64,000 nucleotides of DNA from Natronorubrum halophilum (GCF_003670115.1 NZ_QQTY01000006.1:111118-175117); one strand, 5' to 3'. Counted from the stretch's first letter, positions 51,051 through 59,145 are shown. Translations and numbers: made by a program. Notes: generated from the sequence alone by a model not told the origin.

Positions 51051-51382
51051 CAGATTCTCACCGTCCGTTTATCCACGTGTGGCGGATTCATGTTCTTCCA
51101 GACGTCTTCTTGCGTCTCCCCATATCGACGATGTGCCTCTTCCATCGATACGTCGCCGTACCAGAGAAGCCGATAGTCGATGTAGCCCTCGTCGGTGTAG
51201 ATCTCGCTGTCCCTGTCCTCGTGCTGTTCCTGTCCCATGAAGCACTTCGGGCAGGTTTGGAACGAGCGCTTTCGGAGCGCGCTGTACCCACAGTTCCAGC
51301 ACTCTTGTTCGTAGTAGTCTGGGTGGATCTCCCGGACGTCGGTGTATTCGCGATTGCCTTGCTGGGAAGACTCACCGCTCAT
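51050..51382 (-). CDS. Zinc-binding protein (about 110 aa)
   Basis: CWNCGYSALRKRSFQTCPKC is a tight zinc ribbon, followed by YIDYRLLWYGDVSMEEAHRR. ATG 51382 was chosen on GGAGG spacing; 51388 is possible. Chain member. Confidence 0.6.
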   Translation of the reverse strand: MSGESSQQGNREYTDVREIHPDYYEQECWNCGYSALRKRSFQTCPKCFMGQEQHEDRDSEIYTDEGYIDYRLLWYGDVSMEEAHRRYGETQEDVWKNMNPPHVDKRTVRI

Positions 51383-51761
51383 GGCCATCCTCCGGATCGT
51401 ATGTGTAAAACGCCACAGGAAGCCACCTTTCGGTCTTGTAACCGTCCGCCGGTGGTTGTTTAACGATGTCCAGGTCGGGAACCTTTCCGTCCACCATGTA
51501 GACGATGGGCTGACACGGATCAACGTAGAGTTCCTCGTCAGACAGCATGTCTATGATTAAGTCTGAGAACTCCTCGCTCAGCCCTACCCAGAAATTGATC
51601 TTCGGGTCAATTGTGGATGCTATCCACTGTTCGCCCTCAATCTCGATCTCATCCTCGAGAAGGCCCTCTAATTCTACGAAAGAAACGCCTTGGCGTTCCT
51701 CTACGTACTCGTAGACCATCTCCTTCAACCGGTTTGTTTCTTTCTCAGATTGACCGCTCAT
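51372..51761 (-). CDS. 129-aa acidic protein
   Basis: Helical start (SEKETNRLKEMVYEYVEERQ), then beta-rich part (WIASTIDPKINFWVGLSEEF, DPCQPIVYMVDGKVPDLDIV). No TM, no recognised family. Overlaps both neighbours. Confidence 0.5.
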   Translation of the reverse strand: MSGQSEKETNRLKEMVYEYVEERQGVSFVELEGLLEDEIEIEGEQWIASTIDPKINFWVGLSEEFSDLIIDMLSDEELYVDPCQPIVYMVDGKVPDLDIVKQPPADGYKTERWLPVAFYTYDPEDGHER

Positions 51762-51904
51762 GACTCGTCCTCCGGGACGTAATCGACGGCGAGGACGCCG
51801 TTTGCCGTCACTTCCGACTCTTCGATGCTCTTCGCCTCGATGTTGTGGAACTCGAGGATGTCGCCGATCGTGATCGTGTATCGTTCTGTTTCTTTCTCGG
51901 ACAT
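51758..51904 (-). CDS. 48-aa acidic protein
   Basis: ATG at 51904. YTITIGDILEFHNIEAKSIE then VTANGVLAVDYVPEDES, a small beta-type fold. Chain member. Confidence 0.45.
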   Translation of the reverse strand: MSEKETERYTITIGDILEFHNIEAKSIEESEVTANGVLAVDYVPEDES

Positions 51905-51907
51905 TCG

Positions 51908-52048
51908 TTAGAGCACCCCCACTGACGAGAGGATCGTTAGCATGAACAGAGTCAGTAGAAGCGATACGATAAAAGCCTGGACTAACTGGCCTCTCTTGAT
52001 GTTCTTTTCAGCGTCTTGCTGAATCCCATTTCCAGATGAATCGCTCAT
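51908..52048 (-). CDS. Single-TM 46-aa protein
   Basis: ATG at 52048. Polar helical start, then TM VQAFIVSLLLTLFMLTILSS. Chain member. Confidence 0.45.
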   Translation of the reverse strand: MSDSSGNGIQQDAEKNIKRGQLVQAFIVSLLLTLFMLTILSSVGVL

Positions 52049-52224
52049 TGTTCACTCTCCGGGCAGCGTGAATCTTCCTCAGGGAGACATTCGCGCCAGA
52101 CTATTCCGCAATCTCGGCAACGGTAGTCGACTATGCCCCTGATTCGGTGTCGTTCGACTACTTCGTCGTTGTGGTCCCACACGTAGGGGTTCGAGTAGTC
52201 GCGCTGAGTACCATCGGCGGGCAT
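52045..52224 (-). CDS. Zinc-finger protein (59 aa)
   Basis: ATG at 52224. VDYRCRDCGIVWRECLPEED, SRCPESEQ supplies four cysteines for one zinc. Starts in TAATG overlap. Confidence 0.5.
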   Translation of the reverse strand: MPADGTQRDYSNPYVWDHNDEVVERHRIRGIVDYRCRDCGIVWRECLPEEDSRCPESEQ

Positions 52225-52520
52225 TACGCTGGAACCTCCGTTCGGCCAGTTGCCGACTCGAGGGTCTCGAGCGCCTTGTCCGTGACTGCGTAGTTGTCGT
52301 TCATCACGCAACGCCACTTCTCCGAATCTTCGTAGTAGGACGTTCCATAGTACAGCGAGGTGCTGTCTACGTGACGCGTTGACCGGTCTTTGTGGAACGA
52401 CACCTCAATACGCTCTTCGTCGGCATCGACATCCTTCACGAAGAGGGTGACACCGTAGTACTCCATTCCGTCGATCTCGTCGGCAGCGCGCTGGATTGCG
52501 TCTGCGGATTCACCGTTCAT
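52224..52520 (-). CDS. 98-aa protein of unknown function
   Basis: IQRAADEIDGMEYYGVTLFV, DVDADEERIEVSFHKDRS, SLYYGTSYYEDSEKWRCVMN: mixed alpha/beta, no TM. Overlaps both neighbours. Confidence 0.5.
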   Translation of the reverse strand: MNGESADAIQRAADEIDGMEYYGVTLFVKDVDADEERIEVSFHKDRSTRHVDSTSLYYGTSYYEDSEKWRCVMNDNYAVTDKALETLESATGRTEVPA

Positions 52521-52708
52521 TGTTCTGCCTCCAGTTTTGGCTCGATAACGCCTCCGTCCTCGTCGAGATTCTTCCCGTTCGCATCAGCGAGCAGGTGCTC
52601 ACTCGTGCAGAACCGGGTGTTAGACCCTGCCCGACGGACCGCCTCACCATCCTCGAGTTCGAGGTTGCAGTCTTCGTGACCGCATCGGCCAGTCCCGTTT
52701 TCGTTCAT
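52517..52708 (-). CDS. Zinc-finger protein (63 aa)
   Basis: ATG at 52708. CGHEDCNLELEDGEAVRRAG, then FCTSEHLLA: a C-x4-C ... C-x3-H type site. Chain member. Confidence 0.5.
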   Translation of the reverse strand: MNENGTGRCGHEDCNLELEDGEAVRRAGSNTRFCTSEHLLADANGKNLDEDGGVIEPKLEAEQ

Positions 52709-52791
52709 CACTCCGAGTCCTCCTCGAGTTCGTCCCACGTCGGGAGGGTGTGTTCGCAGTGCGTGACCTCGTTTTCGGATTCACCGTTCAT
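52708..52791 (-). CDS. 27-aa mini-gene
   Basis: ATG at 52791, TGA overlapping the next ATG by one base (TGATG-type). Product contains THCEHTLPTWDELEEDSE. Very short, but the overlaps on both sides support translation. Confidence 0.35.
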   Translation of the reverse strand: MNGESENEVTHCEHTLPTWDELEEDSE

Positions 52792-53039
52792 TCCGAACCA
52801 CCTCGGATTGTTCTGTACGCCGCAACGATCATGGGAAACGCGAACACCACGATTCCCAATATCATCACCAACAACGCCGTCGGCTCTCCGATCCCGGAAA
52901 GCCCCCTCATGTCATTCCACATCTGGAGCACAAGACCGAACGTCAGCAGTTGCGTTCCCCATATCGTTGATGCGTGGCCGACCAACGGATCGTATTGGTC
53001 AGTGAACGATTCAACTTGATCGCTGTCTGTCTCTGCCAT
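52788..53039 (-). CDS. Two-TM protein heading the leftward mini-gene chain (83 aa)
   Basis: ATG at 53039, the first gene after the operator region. TMs around 27-43 (WGTQLLTFGLVLQMWNDM) and 53-75 (ALLVMILGIVVFAFPMIVAA). Its promoter would face left across 53078-53109. Confidence 0.55.
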   Translation of the reverse strand: MAETDSDQVESFTDQYDPLVGHASTIWGTQLLTFGLVLQMWNDMRGLSGIGEPTALLVMILGIVVFAFPMIVAAYRTIRGGSE

Positions 53040-53059
53040 ACTAACCCCTACAACATGCA

Positions 53060-53130
53060 ACAACTAATACTTGTTGGTGACTACAATCACTTGTTGTTCA
53101 CTGTAGTCAATAACTACAAGTGGCTATAAG
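53060..53130 (+). promoter_or_regulatory. Divergent operator-promoter with 8-bp inverted repeats
   Basis: TGACTACA (53078-53085) and TGTAGTCA (53102-53109) form a perfect inverted repeat with a 16-bp spacer. CAACAA/TTGTTG arms lie beside them. GGCTATAAG (53122-53130) is a TATA box about 24 bp upstream of the rightward ATG at 53149. Suited to control by the adjacent RHH protein. Confidence 0.6.
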
Positions 53131-53148
53131 TAGTAGGTGGCGGCGTAC

Positions 53149-53346
53149 ATGAGTACCAGCGCAATGACGAAGTATACACTCGATTGCCCTGATGAGTTGT
53201 GGGCAGAATGGAAGGAAACCGTACCGAGAAGCCAGAATTTGAACGAAGGACTGAATCGCGTACTTGCGCGCGTGGTCTTAGATGAGCGCCGTGACGATCT
53301 CGACGACGCGACGCGCGAGCAGATAGAAGCTATCCTCGAAGATTAG
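53149..53346 (+). CDS. Small RHH-like regulator (65 aa)
   Basis: MTKYTLDCPDELWAEWKETV and LNEGLNRVLARVVLDERRDD fit a ribbon-helix-helix strand plus two helices. It is the only rightward gene at this end and lies next to the inverted repeats. Its 3' end overlaps the convergent integrase gene. Confidence 0.6.
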   Translation: MSTSAMTKYTLDCPDELWAEWKETVPRSQNLNEGLNRVLARVVLDERRDDLDDATREQIEAILED

Positions 53347-54014
53347 TCTGCGTGGGCGTCCTTGAGCGCCTTGGCCGTTGCACCGCCACTGAGCCGGAGA
53401 TATTTCTGCGCGGTCTGGAGGTTCGACCATCCGAATAGCGACTGGAGGGCGGCCGCTGGCAGCCCACGATAGGCATGGTGACTCGCAGCGGTCGCACGCA
53501 ACGAGTGCGGGTAGCACTTGGACGTCGGATAGCCGGCGGCCTCGAGGATCCGATCGACACGCCGGTTGATGGAAACGCGCGAGTGAGGCCAGCAGTCACG
53601 ATCGTCGAAGAACTCACAGACCACGGTCTCGACGAAATCATCGTAGTCGAACGGGATTGCGCGTGCGCTATTCTCGGTCTTCGGTTCCCAGCGGTTCTCG
53701 ACGGCTTCCTCGAGAGTTTCGTAGGTGCCGTTCTCGACCGCCAGATTAGACTGAGCCCGGCAGTAGCCACAGACAGTGCCGCCCTTGCCGTGGTCGCACG
53801 GATCGAACCGTGGGATCTGGATCTGGTTGGTGTCCCAGTCGATCCACGACTCGCGAAGGTGCGAGATCTCGCCGGCCCGCATGCCGAGACGTCCTGCCGC
53901 TACTAACACGAACAGGCATTCGGCGTCGTACGGTTTCGAGAGTTCGTCGGTCGCTTCGACGAGCTGCTCAAACTCAGACTCAGAAAGCGCGTCTTGGTGG
54001 GAGTGGCGAACCAT
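53343..54014 (-). CDS. Tyrosine recombinase, catalytic-domain-only form (provirus integrase)
   Basis: 223 aa. Catalytic Arg is in LGMRAGEISHL. HSLRATAASHHAYRGLP is the H-x-x-R box, and LFGWSNLQTAQKYLRLSG carries the Trp/His position and the nucleophile Tyr. There is no N-terminal SAM-like domain, which matches a short haloarchaeal virus/plasmid integrase type. ATG 54014 lies at leaderless spacing from TTAATTATG. It sits 97 bp inside the right repeat, as expected of the enzyme that moves this element. Confidence 0.9.
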   Translation of the reverse strand: MVRHSHQDALSESEFEQLVEATDELSKPYDAECLFVLVAAGRLGMRAGEISHLRESWIDWDTNQIQIPRFDPCDHGKGGTVCGYCRAQSNLAVENGTYETLEEAVENRWEPKTENSARAIPFDYDDFVETVVCEFFDDRDCWPHSRVSINRRVDRILEAAGYPTSKCYPHSLRATAASHHAYRGLPAAALQSLFGWSNLQTAQKYLRLSGGATAKALKDAHAD

Positions 54015-54110
54015 ATACATAATGGGCCGCATCCATAATTAAGATGTATGTCTGTGTGACGTTCACTAATCCAGAAATTAGACGTCTCTAAGCTTCTACG
54101 TGCAAAATAG

Positions 54111-54383
54111 CACAACCAAACAAACCGCGTTTTAAGAGATTGTTACTCGTCTACCAGTCCCTCTACGAATTGAAGTTTGTCATACGGAACGTATCCCACC
54201 TGTTCACTATGGTCGTTAACGAGGTGGAGGCCGTTATCACCCTCCTGTACCTCGTGACATGTCTGGACCTTGTTTTCGCGCCTTGCCGTGAAGTGTACAG
54301 CTAGTCGATTGGGCATCAATATTCTCTTATATATTATTCACTGAAATGTCTTTTCAAAGTGAATGACTCGATTCTCGGACTTA
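54111..54383 (+). repeat. Right 273-bp direct repeat of the provirus
   Basis: Copy of 30162-30434 with the same 57-aa gene. Outside it, host-side sequence resumes inside a truncated integrase gene. Confidence 0.95.
54143..54316 (-). CDS. 57-aa protein inside the right repeat
   Basis: Identical to the 30194-30367 product: MPNRLAVHFTARRENKV... The duplicate includes promoter and start, so both copies may be expressed. Confidence 0.65.
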   Translation of the reverse strand: MPNRLAVHFTARRENKVQTCHEVQEGDNGLHLVNDHSEQVGYVPYDKLQFVEGLVDE

Positions 54384-54399
54384 TAGCTGATTGAGCCTC

Positions 54400-54924
54400 T
54401 CAAAAATCCTGTCCCCACTCTCGGAGGATATCCTCGACGTCGAGCGAGCGCGCGGCTCCCATCCGAATCATCGTGTGCCAAAGGAACGCGAGCGTCACGT
54501 GCGGAAGTGACGCGTACTCGTACCGCTCGAGGTGGTCCAGAACCGCCTCAGCCTGCTCTTGGTCGAGCATCACCTCGCGGACGCCCTCGCCCGGGCGGAG
54601 ATCGGGCGATCGGACCTTCTCGTGCAAGTCCTGATCGACGCCGTCGATCGTGCCGAGGAACCGGACAAATACCCGGAGGGTGTCCATCTGCGTCTTCAGA
54701 GTCGTCTTCTTCAGGTCGCCGTCGTTCCGTCGGCAGAGACGGTACTCGTGGAGCTTCCGCCCCGTGAGGTCGTTTAGGTTGTCGATGTCGCGCTCGCCGC
54801 ACCAGCGGACGAAGTGGCTCAGTCGTGCTCCGTGCGAGCGGATCGTCGATTCGGCCGCTTCGGCCTCGCGCTCGGCGAGGTACAATTCAACTGCGGTTTT
54901 CGGGTCGATTGGTTCGAGGTTCAT
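54400..54924 (-). pseudogene. 3'-truncated tyrosine integrase
   Basis: The N-terminal core-binding domain is complete (MNLEPIDPKTAVELYLAERE, HFVRWCGERDIDNLNDLTGR, TLKTQMDTLRVFVRFLGTID). The catalytic domain begins with the active-site Arg region (TMIRMGAARSLDVED), then leaves the family sequence within a few codons and stops at 54400. The H-x-x-R and Tyr parts are missing. It ends 17 bp from the right repeat, so the truncation may date from an earlier integration at this spot. Confidence 0.82.
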
Positions 54925-55013
54925 GGTTCGCTCAGTTGCGAACCACACGAGAACACGATCCTCGCACCCCGATCGGTGAATCACCAATTATCTCGCCGTC
55001 TCGGGTGGACCCG

Positions 55014-56111
55014 TCAGAACTGGTCCATCAATTCTTCCGTCCGCTCTTTCCGAGCCTGTTGCTCGTGAATCACTTGGACGTTCTCGAGGTCGAAGTCGAT
55101 CGTTTTCCCCGGCCCGGTGCCGTCGGTCGTCACTATCCCGCGATCGGCCAACGGCTTAATTCCCTTCTCGATGTTCGTGTCCGACTTGATATCGATATCG
55201 CGGGCGATTTCCTCGCGCGGGACCGGACCACCGCGGCGGAGGATACTGGCGACGACCGCTCGCACATACCGCGGCGAGCCTTCGTCTTTCGCTTCGTCGA
55301 TCACCTCTTGCACGTACTCGTCGTCGACAAACGATTCGTAGTCGTCGGGGACATCGACCGTCGGCTGCGTGGCCTCCAGTTCATCGATTCGTTCTTGTGC
55401 GGCCTCGAACTTGCGCTTCCACTTCCCCGATTCGCCGTCGGTTCCGACGCCGAACGCATCCGCGAGTCGTTCGGTCGCCTCCCGTGCGGTCTCGAAGTCC
55501 TCGAGCGTCGGCCGGTCGGCGAGTTCCTCGCGGAGTGATTCTACCTCGCGTTCGAGATCAGCGATTCGGTCCTCGCGGGCTTCGAGGTCGCGTTCTAAGC
55601 GATTCTTTTCCTCGATGACCTCAGACACGGGCGCGGACGTATCAGCCTCCGTGTCGGCCCCGTGGTTCGACAGGGCATCGGCCATTTGGGTGGCCGCCGC
55701 CGCGATATCGTCTTGGCTCTCGAGCTTCTGCTCCAGTTCGTCAATTCGGTTTTCACGGTCTTCGAGTTCCGCCTCGAGTTGTGCCACCCGGTCCTGTCGG
55801 CGCTGTTCTTGGGCGCTGATTTCCTCGAGTTCGGAAACCAGATTCTCGCCGACGGATTTTAGTTCCGGGCGGTCGAAATCCTCGAGTCCGGGCGTCGCAC
55901 CCGCGTCGAACGTGCGCTTCCGTCGGAATTGCACGCGGTCAACGCGGTCTGCTCCCCAGTCGGTTTGCACGAACGCTTCCCCATCGTTGAGATCGGCGAC
56001 GCGCTCGCGGTACTCGCTGCCGAGCACGCGCCCGGCGACTTTCGTATCGTTATCCCACGTCAGTCGGTGCCAGACCAACCAGTTCGCTTGCGTGATGAAA
56101 TCCTTTTTCAC
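55014..56111 (-). pseudogene. C-terminal fragment of a HerA/VirB4-like ATPase with coiled coil and wHTH
   Basis: The first 75 residues (FITQANWLVWHRLTWDNDTK, VAGRVLGSEYRERVADLNDG, then GADRVDRVQFRRKRTFDAGA) resemble the end of haloarchaeal element-borne DNA-pump ATPases. The Walker boxes are absent upstream, where IS sequence begins. A long coiled coil follows (about 85-205), then a winged helix (PRYVRAVVASILRRGGPVPR, EEIARDIDIKSDTNIEKGIK). Transcription of the fragment is possible, but it cannot be a pump. The ATPase reading is inference from recalled family sequence. Confidence 0.55.
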
Positions 56112-56295
56112 ACAGTTTCGGAGGATAGGCTATTTTCTCGTGTTTTCCGGGCCAATCGTGGCTCGAATGGGCCACGTTAGTGAGGTCTCAGCTATACTTC
56201 TCGGATTGATCTCAGCAAGTGAGCGAAAACGCGTCAGAATTCGACGTCTCGTAGAGTGTCGCCACTCACGACGGGCGGCCCGAGTTGGGTAAAAG

Positions 56296-57540
56296 TTAAT
56301 CCGGCGGTATCTGCGCTGAGCAAACCAATTCGACACACTCACCGGCTGTGAGAATCGGTGCGTAGTCTATCTCACATCCGACACCCGTCTTCAACAAGAA
56401 ATCGGTGAGCCGCCAGACGTTGTGGAGTAACACTGCGAAGACGAAAAAAAAAAGAGCCGCACGCGGTAATCCTTAGAAGAAGTCTTCGCAAGGAAGTCGT
56501 TCTTGATCGACTTGTACTCGTTCTCGATCTGCCAGCGACGGTTGTACCGGCGACAAAACGTCTCGGCCTCGTCTGGCCCGATTGAGAGATTCGTCGCAAA
56601 GACTGCTGTACCCTCTCCTTTCGTCGATGGGACGTACAGAAATTGCATCGCGTGCGATCCCCGTTTAGTATGAACGGTCGCAGATTCCACGGCTACGTTC
56701 TGCCAATCATCGTTCATTTTCTCGATAGCCGCCCGCTCGGAGCTGTACGTTCGCTTCGGAATGAGATAGTTCACGTCGAGATTCGACAACGTCTGGTAGA
56801 CCGGCTTCGCGTCAAACTCGGAATCGCACAAGATCATTTCTATCGGAACGAGCTCCTGCGCGCGTCGAACAAGTCGTCGGACTACACTGTGAATTCGATT
56901 TGGTGGGTTTTCGTCCCATGCCGAGCTCTCCCGGACGGGTTCGACAGCCAATACAAGCGGGATATTCCACCCGACAATCGAGAGCGTCGCAAATTTGAAC
57001 GCTCGTTTGTCACTGTCTTTTGTTCCACTAACCATCCCCATTCCCTCGACGTCGCCGTAATACTGGAGCGTCGTGATATCGATGGCTACCGTAACGGGGC
57101 GACGGAACGTGACTTCCGACTGGATGACCGATAGCAGCCGGTCAGTCGCTTCTTGAAACCCGGATATCAGGTCTTCGGGGTCAAATTTTTTGACTGTCCG
57201 AAGGTGTGTGTCGCCATGAGGACCATATTCGGTCCCACGACGGAACTGGAACCGGGTTGCACCCTGCGAAGTTCCACAACCAGCCATCCCGAGAAACGCC
57301 TGAAACTCGAGAAAGCGAGTGTCCTCGTAGGTCGCGTTCTGTGCGCGGCCAGAGTCGAACAATTCGAAGGTGTGATCGCGTGCGAGATGGGTCGTCCGAG
57401 AGATTTTGGCATCGGTAAACGTGGGACCGTTCTCAGGTTCGTCATCAATCTCATCAAGCGTCGGTTCGACTTCCTTCAGTGGACGCACCTCAGGTGCGTA
57501 GAAATCTCCTCTGTCGACTTCCCAGATGAGATCATGTGCG
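56296..57540 (-). pseudogene. IS4-superfamily-type transposase with homopolymer frameshift
   Basis: The long frame has DDE core elements VTVAIDITTLQYYGDVEG, VPIEMILCDSEFDAKPVY, and YNRRWQIENEYKSIKNDFLA, ending in SSKDYRVRLFF. At a run of ten A (minus strand T, 56443-56452) it shifts. The other phase carries on correctly as VFAVLLHNVWRLTDFLLKTG to a TAA at 56296. The N-terminus, near 57540, merges with the dispersed repeat without a clear ATG. The element has broken the HYFVTLTRETPGRF gene and probably the ATPase gene beside it. Confidence 0.8.
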
Positions 57541-57557
57541 CCATCGGCGACGACAGG

Positions 57558-57935
57558 TGTTCGAAAACCTCGGGTTGGAACCGACCGGGCGTCTCTCGAG
57601 TGAGCGTCACGAAATAGTGCGACTCGTCGAGCGCGACGTCGGCCCGGTGACAGCGCACGACGTCGTTTCCGAGTGATTACTCGAGCGTCGGGCGACTGTC
57701 GAGACCGTCCACTCGGGGCGACCGGGTGGGGAGCGACCGCGAAACCGTTGGGTTCGGGGATAGAACATAGGCAACAGTCGGGACTCTGGAATCGTGAATC
57801 CACCGGCGAAAGTGAGCGGGGACCATGGTTCCCATCGTCCACGCTTGGCCGGTCACCACAGCCGGCCGTGTAAAGCGTCTCTATTCCGTGAAATATCGCT
57901 TCGGGCGTGAATCAGTGGGTGAAAGCCACACCATC
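57558..57935 (-). repeat. Dispersed repeat, copy 2
   Basis: Same orientation as 28308-28690. Contains the same HYFVTLTRETPGRFQPE coding block, frameshifted just after it, and the same AAATATCGCTTCGGGC stretch. It abuts the transposase on one side and the truncated 2-TM gene on the other. Confidence 0.8.
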
Positions 57936-58104
57936 CTTGTACCATAACCACTGCAGCGAACAGTACCAGCACAAGGAGCAAGCTGTTCGGTACGAACGCG
58001 AGTAGATCCCAGGAAGATACGCCTACTATGTCGTAGTATCCGATAGCGGTGACTAACACAGCAATTGCACCACTGATTAGCCGATCGCGAAGAGTGCTGC
58101 TCAC
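57936..58104 (-). pseudogene. Truncated two-TM membrane protein gene
   Basis: GTG at 58104 overlaps the upstream TGA (GTGA). The frame encodes MSSTLRDRLISGAIAVLVTA and SWDLLAFVPNSLLLVLVLFA, VVMVQGW, two TM helices. Then it runs into repeat copy 2, where the reading loses any membrane-protein character. The 3' end seems to be replaced by the repeat. Confidence 0.5.
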
Positions 58105-58220
58105 TGATAAAATTCGTGATCGACATCATCGAATGCACCGCAGCGAGAGCACTCTTTTCCGGACCCCACGAACGAGTCGTCAACCCAATTGTGTCCGGTC
58201 TTCCAGCAGAAAGGGCCGTT
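58101..58220 (-). pseudogene. Zinc-ribbon protein remnant
   Basis: FCWKTGHNWVDDSFVGSGKE, CSRCGAFDDVDHEFYQ reads like the end of a small haloarchaeal zinc-ribbon protein. No start codon is available in frame, only a stop upstream at about 58221. It is coupled by GTGA to the next remnant. Confidence 0.35.
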
Positions 58221-58223
58221 TCA

Positions 58224-58403
58224 GCGGGTTTATACTGGTATCTTAACCATTTTAAGTTAATTAATTTATGTTTTAACCTCTCTAATAGCCAATCTCGATA
58301 GATAACTCTCAGTAGATGATAAATCATCAACCACCACCCATAATAGTAATTATTATGTAATACCAATAATGAGTATTCAGTGCTGACATTAGATCAGAGA
58401 ATA
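58224..58403 (+). other. AT-rich intergenic region before the conjugation module
   Basis: AAGTTAATTAATTTATG, AATAGTAATTATTATG and similar runs make this about 180-bp stretch very AT-rich for a haloarchaeon. It probably holds the promoters for the rightward module. No gene seen. Confidence 0.5.
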
Positions 58404-58685
58404 ATGCTGCGCAATACTGTTCACACACGAATTCTGGTCATATCTGCCAACGCAGTGTTACTCAGGTGGAGTAGCAACACCATTGTCTCCAGATCTGTCC
58501 GAGACACACTGATTACACGATTGACCAGTTGCAAGAGCACCCCTCAGGACTGGGACGTACTGGTTACCGATGTGATTCATGGTACAAAGTACGATCTCGA
58601 GGGCCTGATTGAATCGCTGTCCAACGACGAGGACGACCAGCCACGGCTTCACGCACTACACCCAGAAATTGCCCCATATGAGTAA
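58404..58685 (+). CDS. 93-aa protein, first gene of the rightward module
   Basis: ATG 58404 (a GTG at 58380 is possible). HTRILVISANAVLLRWSSNT and VLVTDVIHGTKYDLEGLIES are mixed alpha/beta. It overlaps the next ATG by 8 bp, which ties it to the secretion genes. No family recognised. Confidence 0.5.
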   Translation: MLRNTVHTRILVISANAVLLRWSSNTIVSRSVRDTLITRLTSCKSTPQDWDVLVTDVIHGTKYDLEGLIESLSNDEDDQPRLHALHPEIAPYE

Positions 58686-59145
58686 TAGCCCCCATCACGA
58701 TTCCGCCGAACAGTCTACCGAACGTCCTGATGAGCACTCCACGTTCTCGGAGCAATTCCGATCCCTGTTTGTCCGAATGTCACCGAAGGTACTCTCGATC
58801 GCCATGTGGATGGCATTCCTCGTCATTATGACTGGCTCAGCGACTGCCCAGTCGGATGTGGGTGATGTCTACTGTGGGACTGGCGTCGAAACCGGGATCA
58901 CCATTGTCTTCGGTGCGATTGCCGGACTCGGGCTCCCTGCAACGGGCTTCTACGTTTGCCGGGCAGGCCTCTCGTACATGCGTGCCGGAGGAAATCCCGA
59001 GAAGAAGAATACCGCCAAAGAGCGGCTGGTTATGTCGGGTATTGGGTTCGGAATCATCGTCCTCGCCCTTATCTCGCCCGAACTCATCGACAACGTCGGA
59101 AGCCAGATGGGATTCAACTTCTCCAGTTGTGTCAAGCCGTTCTAG
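58678..59145 (+). CDS. VirB2/TrbC-like pilin candidate
   Basis: 155 aa. A polar N-terminus, a signal/TM (SIAMWMAFLVIMTGSATAQS), Cys-containing GDVYCGTGVETGITIVFGAI, then two further hydrophobic helices joined by a basic loop (GNPEKKNTAKER). A C-terminal Cys (SSCVKPF) may form a disulphide. Size and three-helix layout resemble VirB2-type conjugative pilins. It is followed by VirB6- and VirB4-like genes. Confidence 0.65.
   Translation: MSNSPHHDSAEQSTERPDEHSTFSEQFRSLFVRMSPKVLSIAMWMAFLVIMTGSATAQSDVGDVYCGTGVETGITIVFGAIAGLGLPATGFYVCRAGLSYMRAGGNPEKKNTAKERLVMSGIGFGIIVLALISPELIDNVGSQMGFNFSSCVKPF

Larger units (their letters stand above)
30162..54383. mobile_element. Integrated 24-kb virus-like element (provirus) between 273-bp direct repeats
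   Basis: The two ends are 273-bp direct repeats, 23,949 bp apart start to start. The interval has an integrase gene at the right edge, DNA-binding regulators at both edges, a divergently organised morphogenesis block (34.0-45.6 kb) and many mini-genes in overlapping chains. Structural candidates are two paralogous two-TM proteins, a GSGKS ATPase, a membrane-anchored ectodomain, a Tat-exported fibre-like protein and a large Asp/Thr-rich protein. No head-tail virus hallmark was seen. Alternatives are a plasmid with a surface-structure operon or a defective provirus. Confidence 0.82.

Noticed and set aside
55369..56292. 307-aa Ser-rich ORF antisense to the ATPase fragment
   Set aside because: Serine/arginine shadow of the coiled-coil frame.
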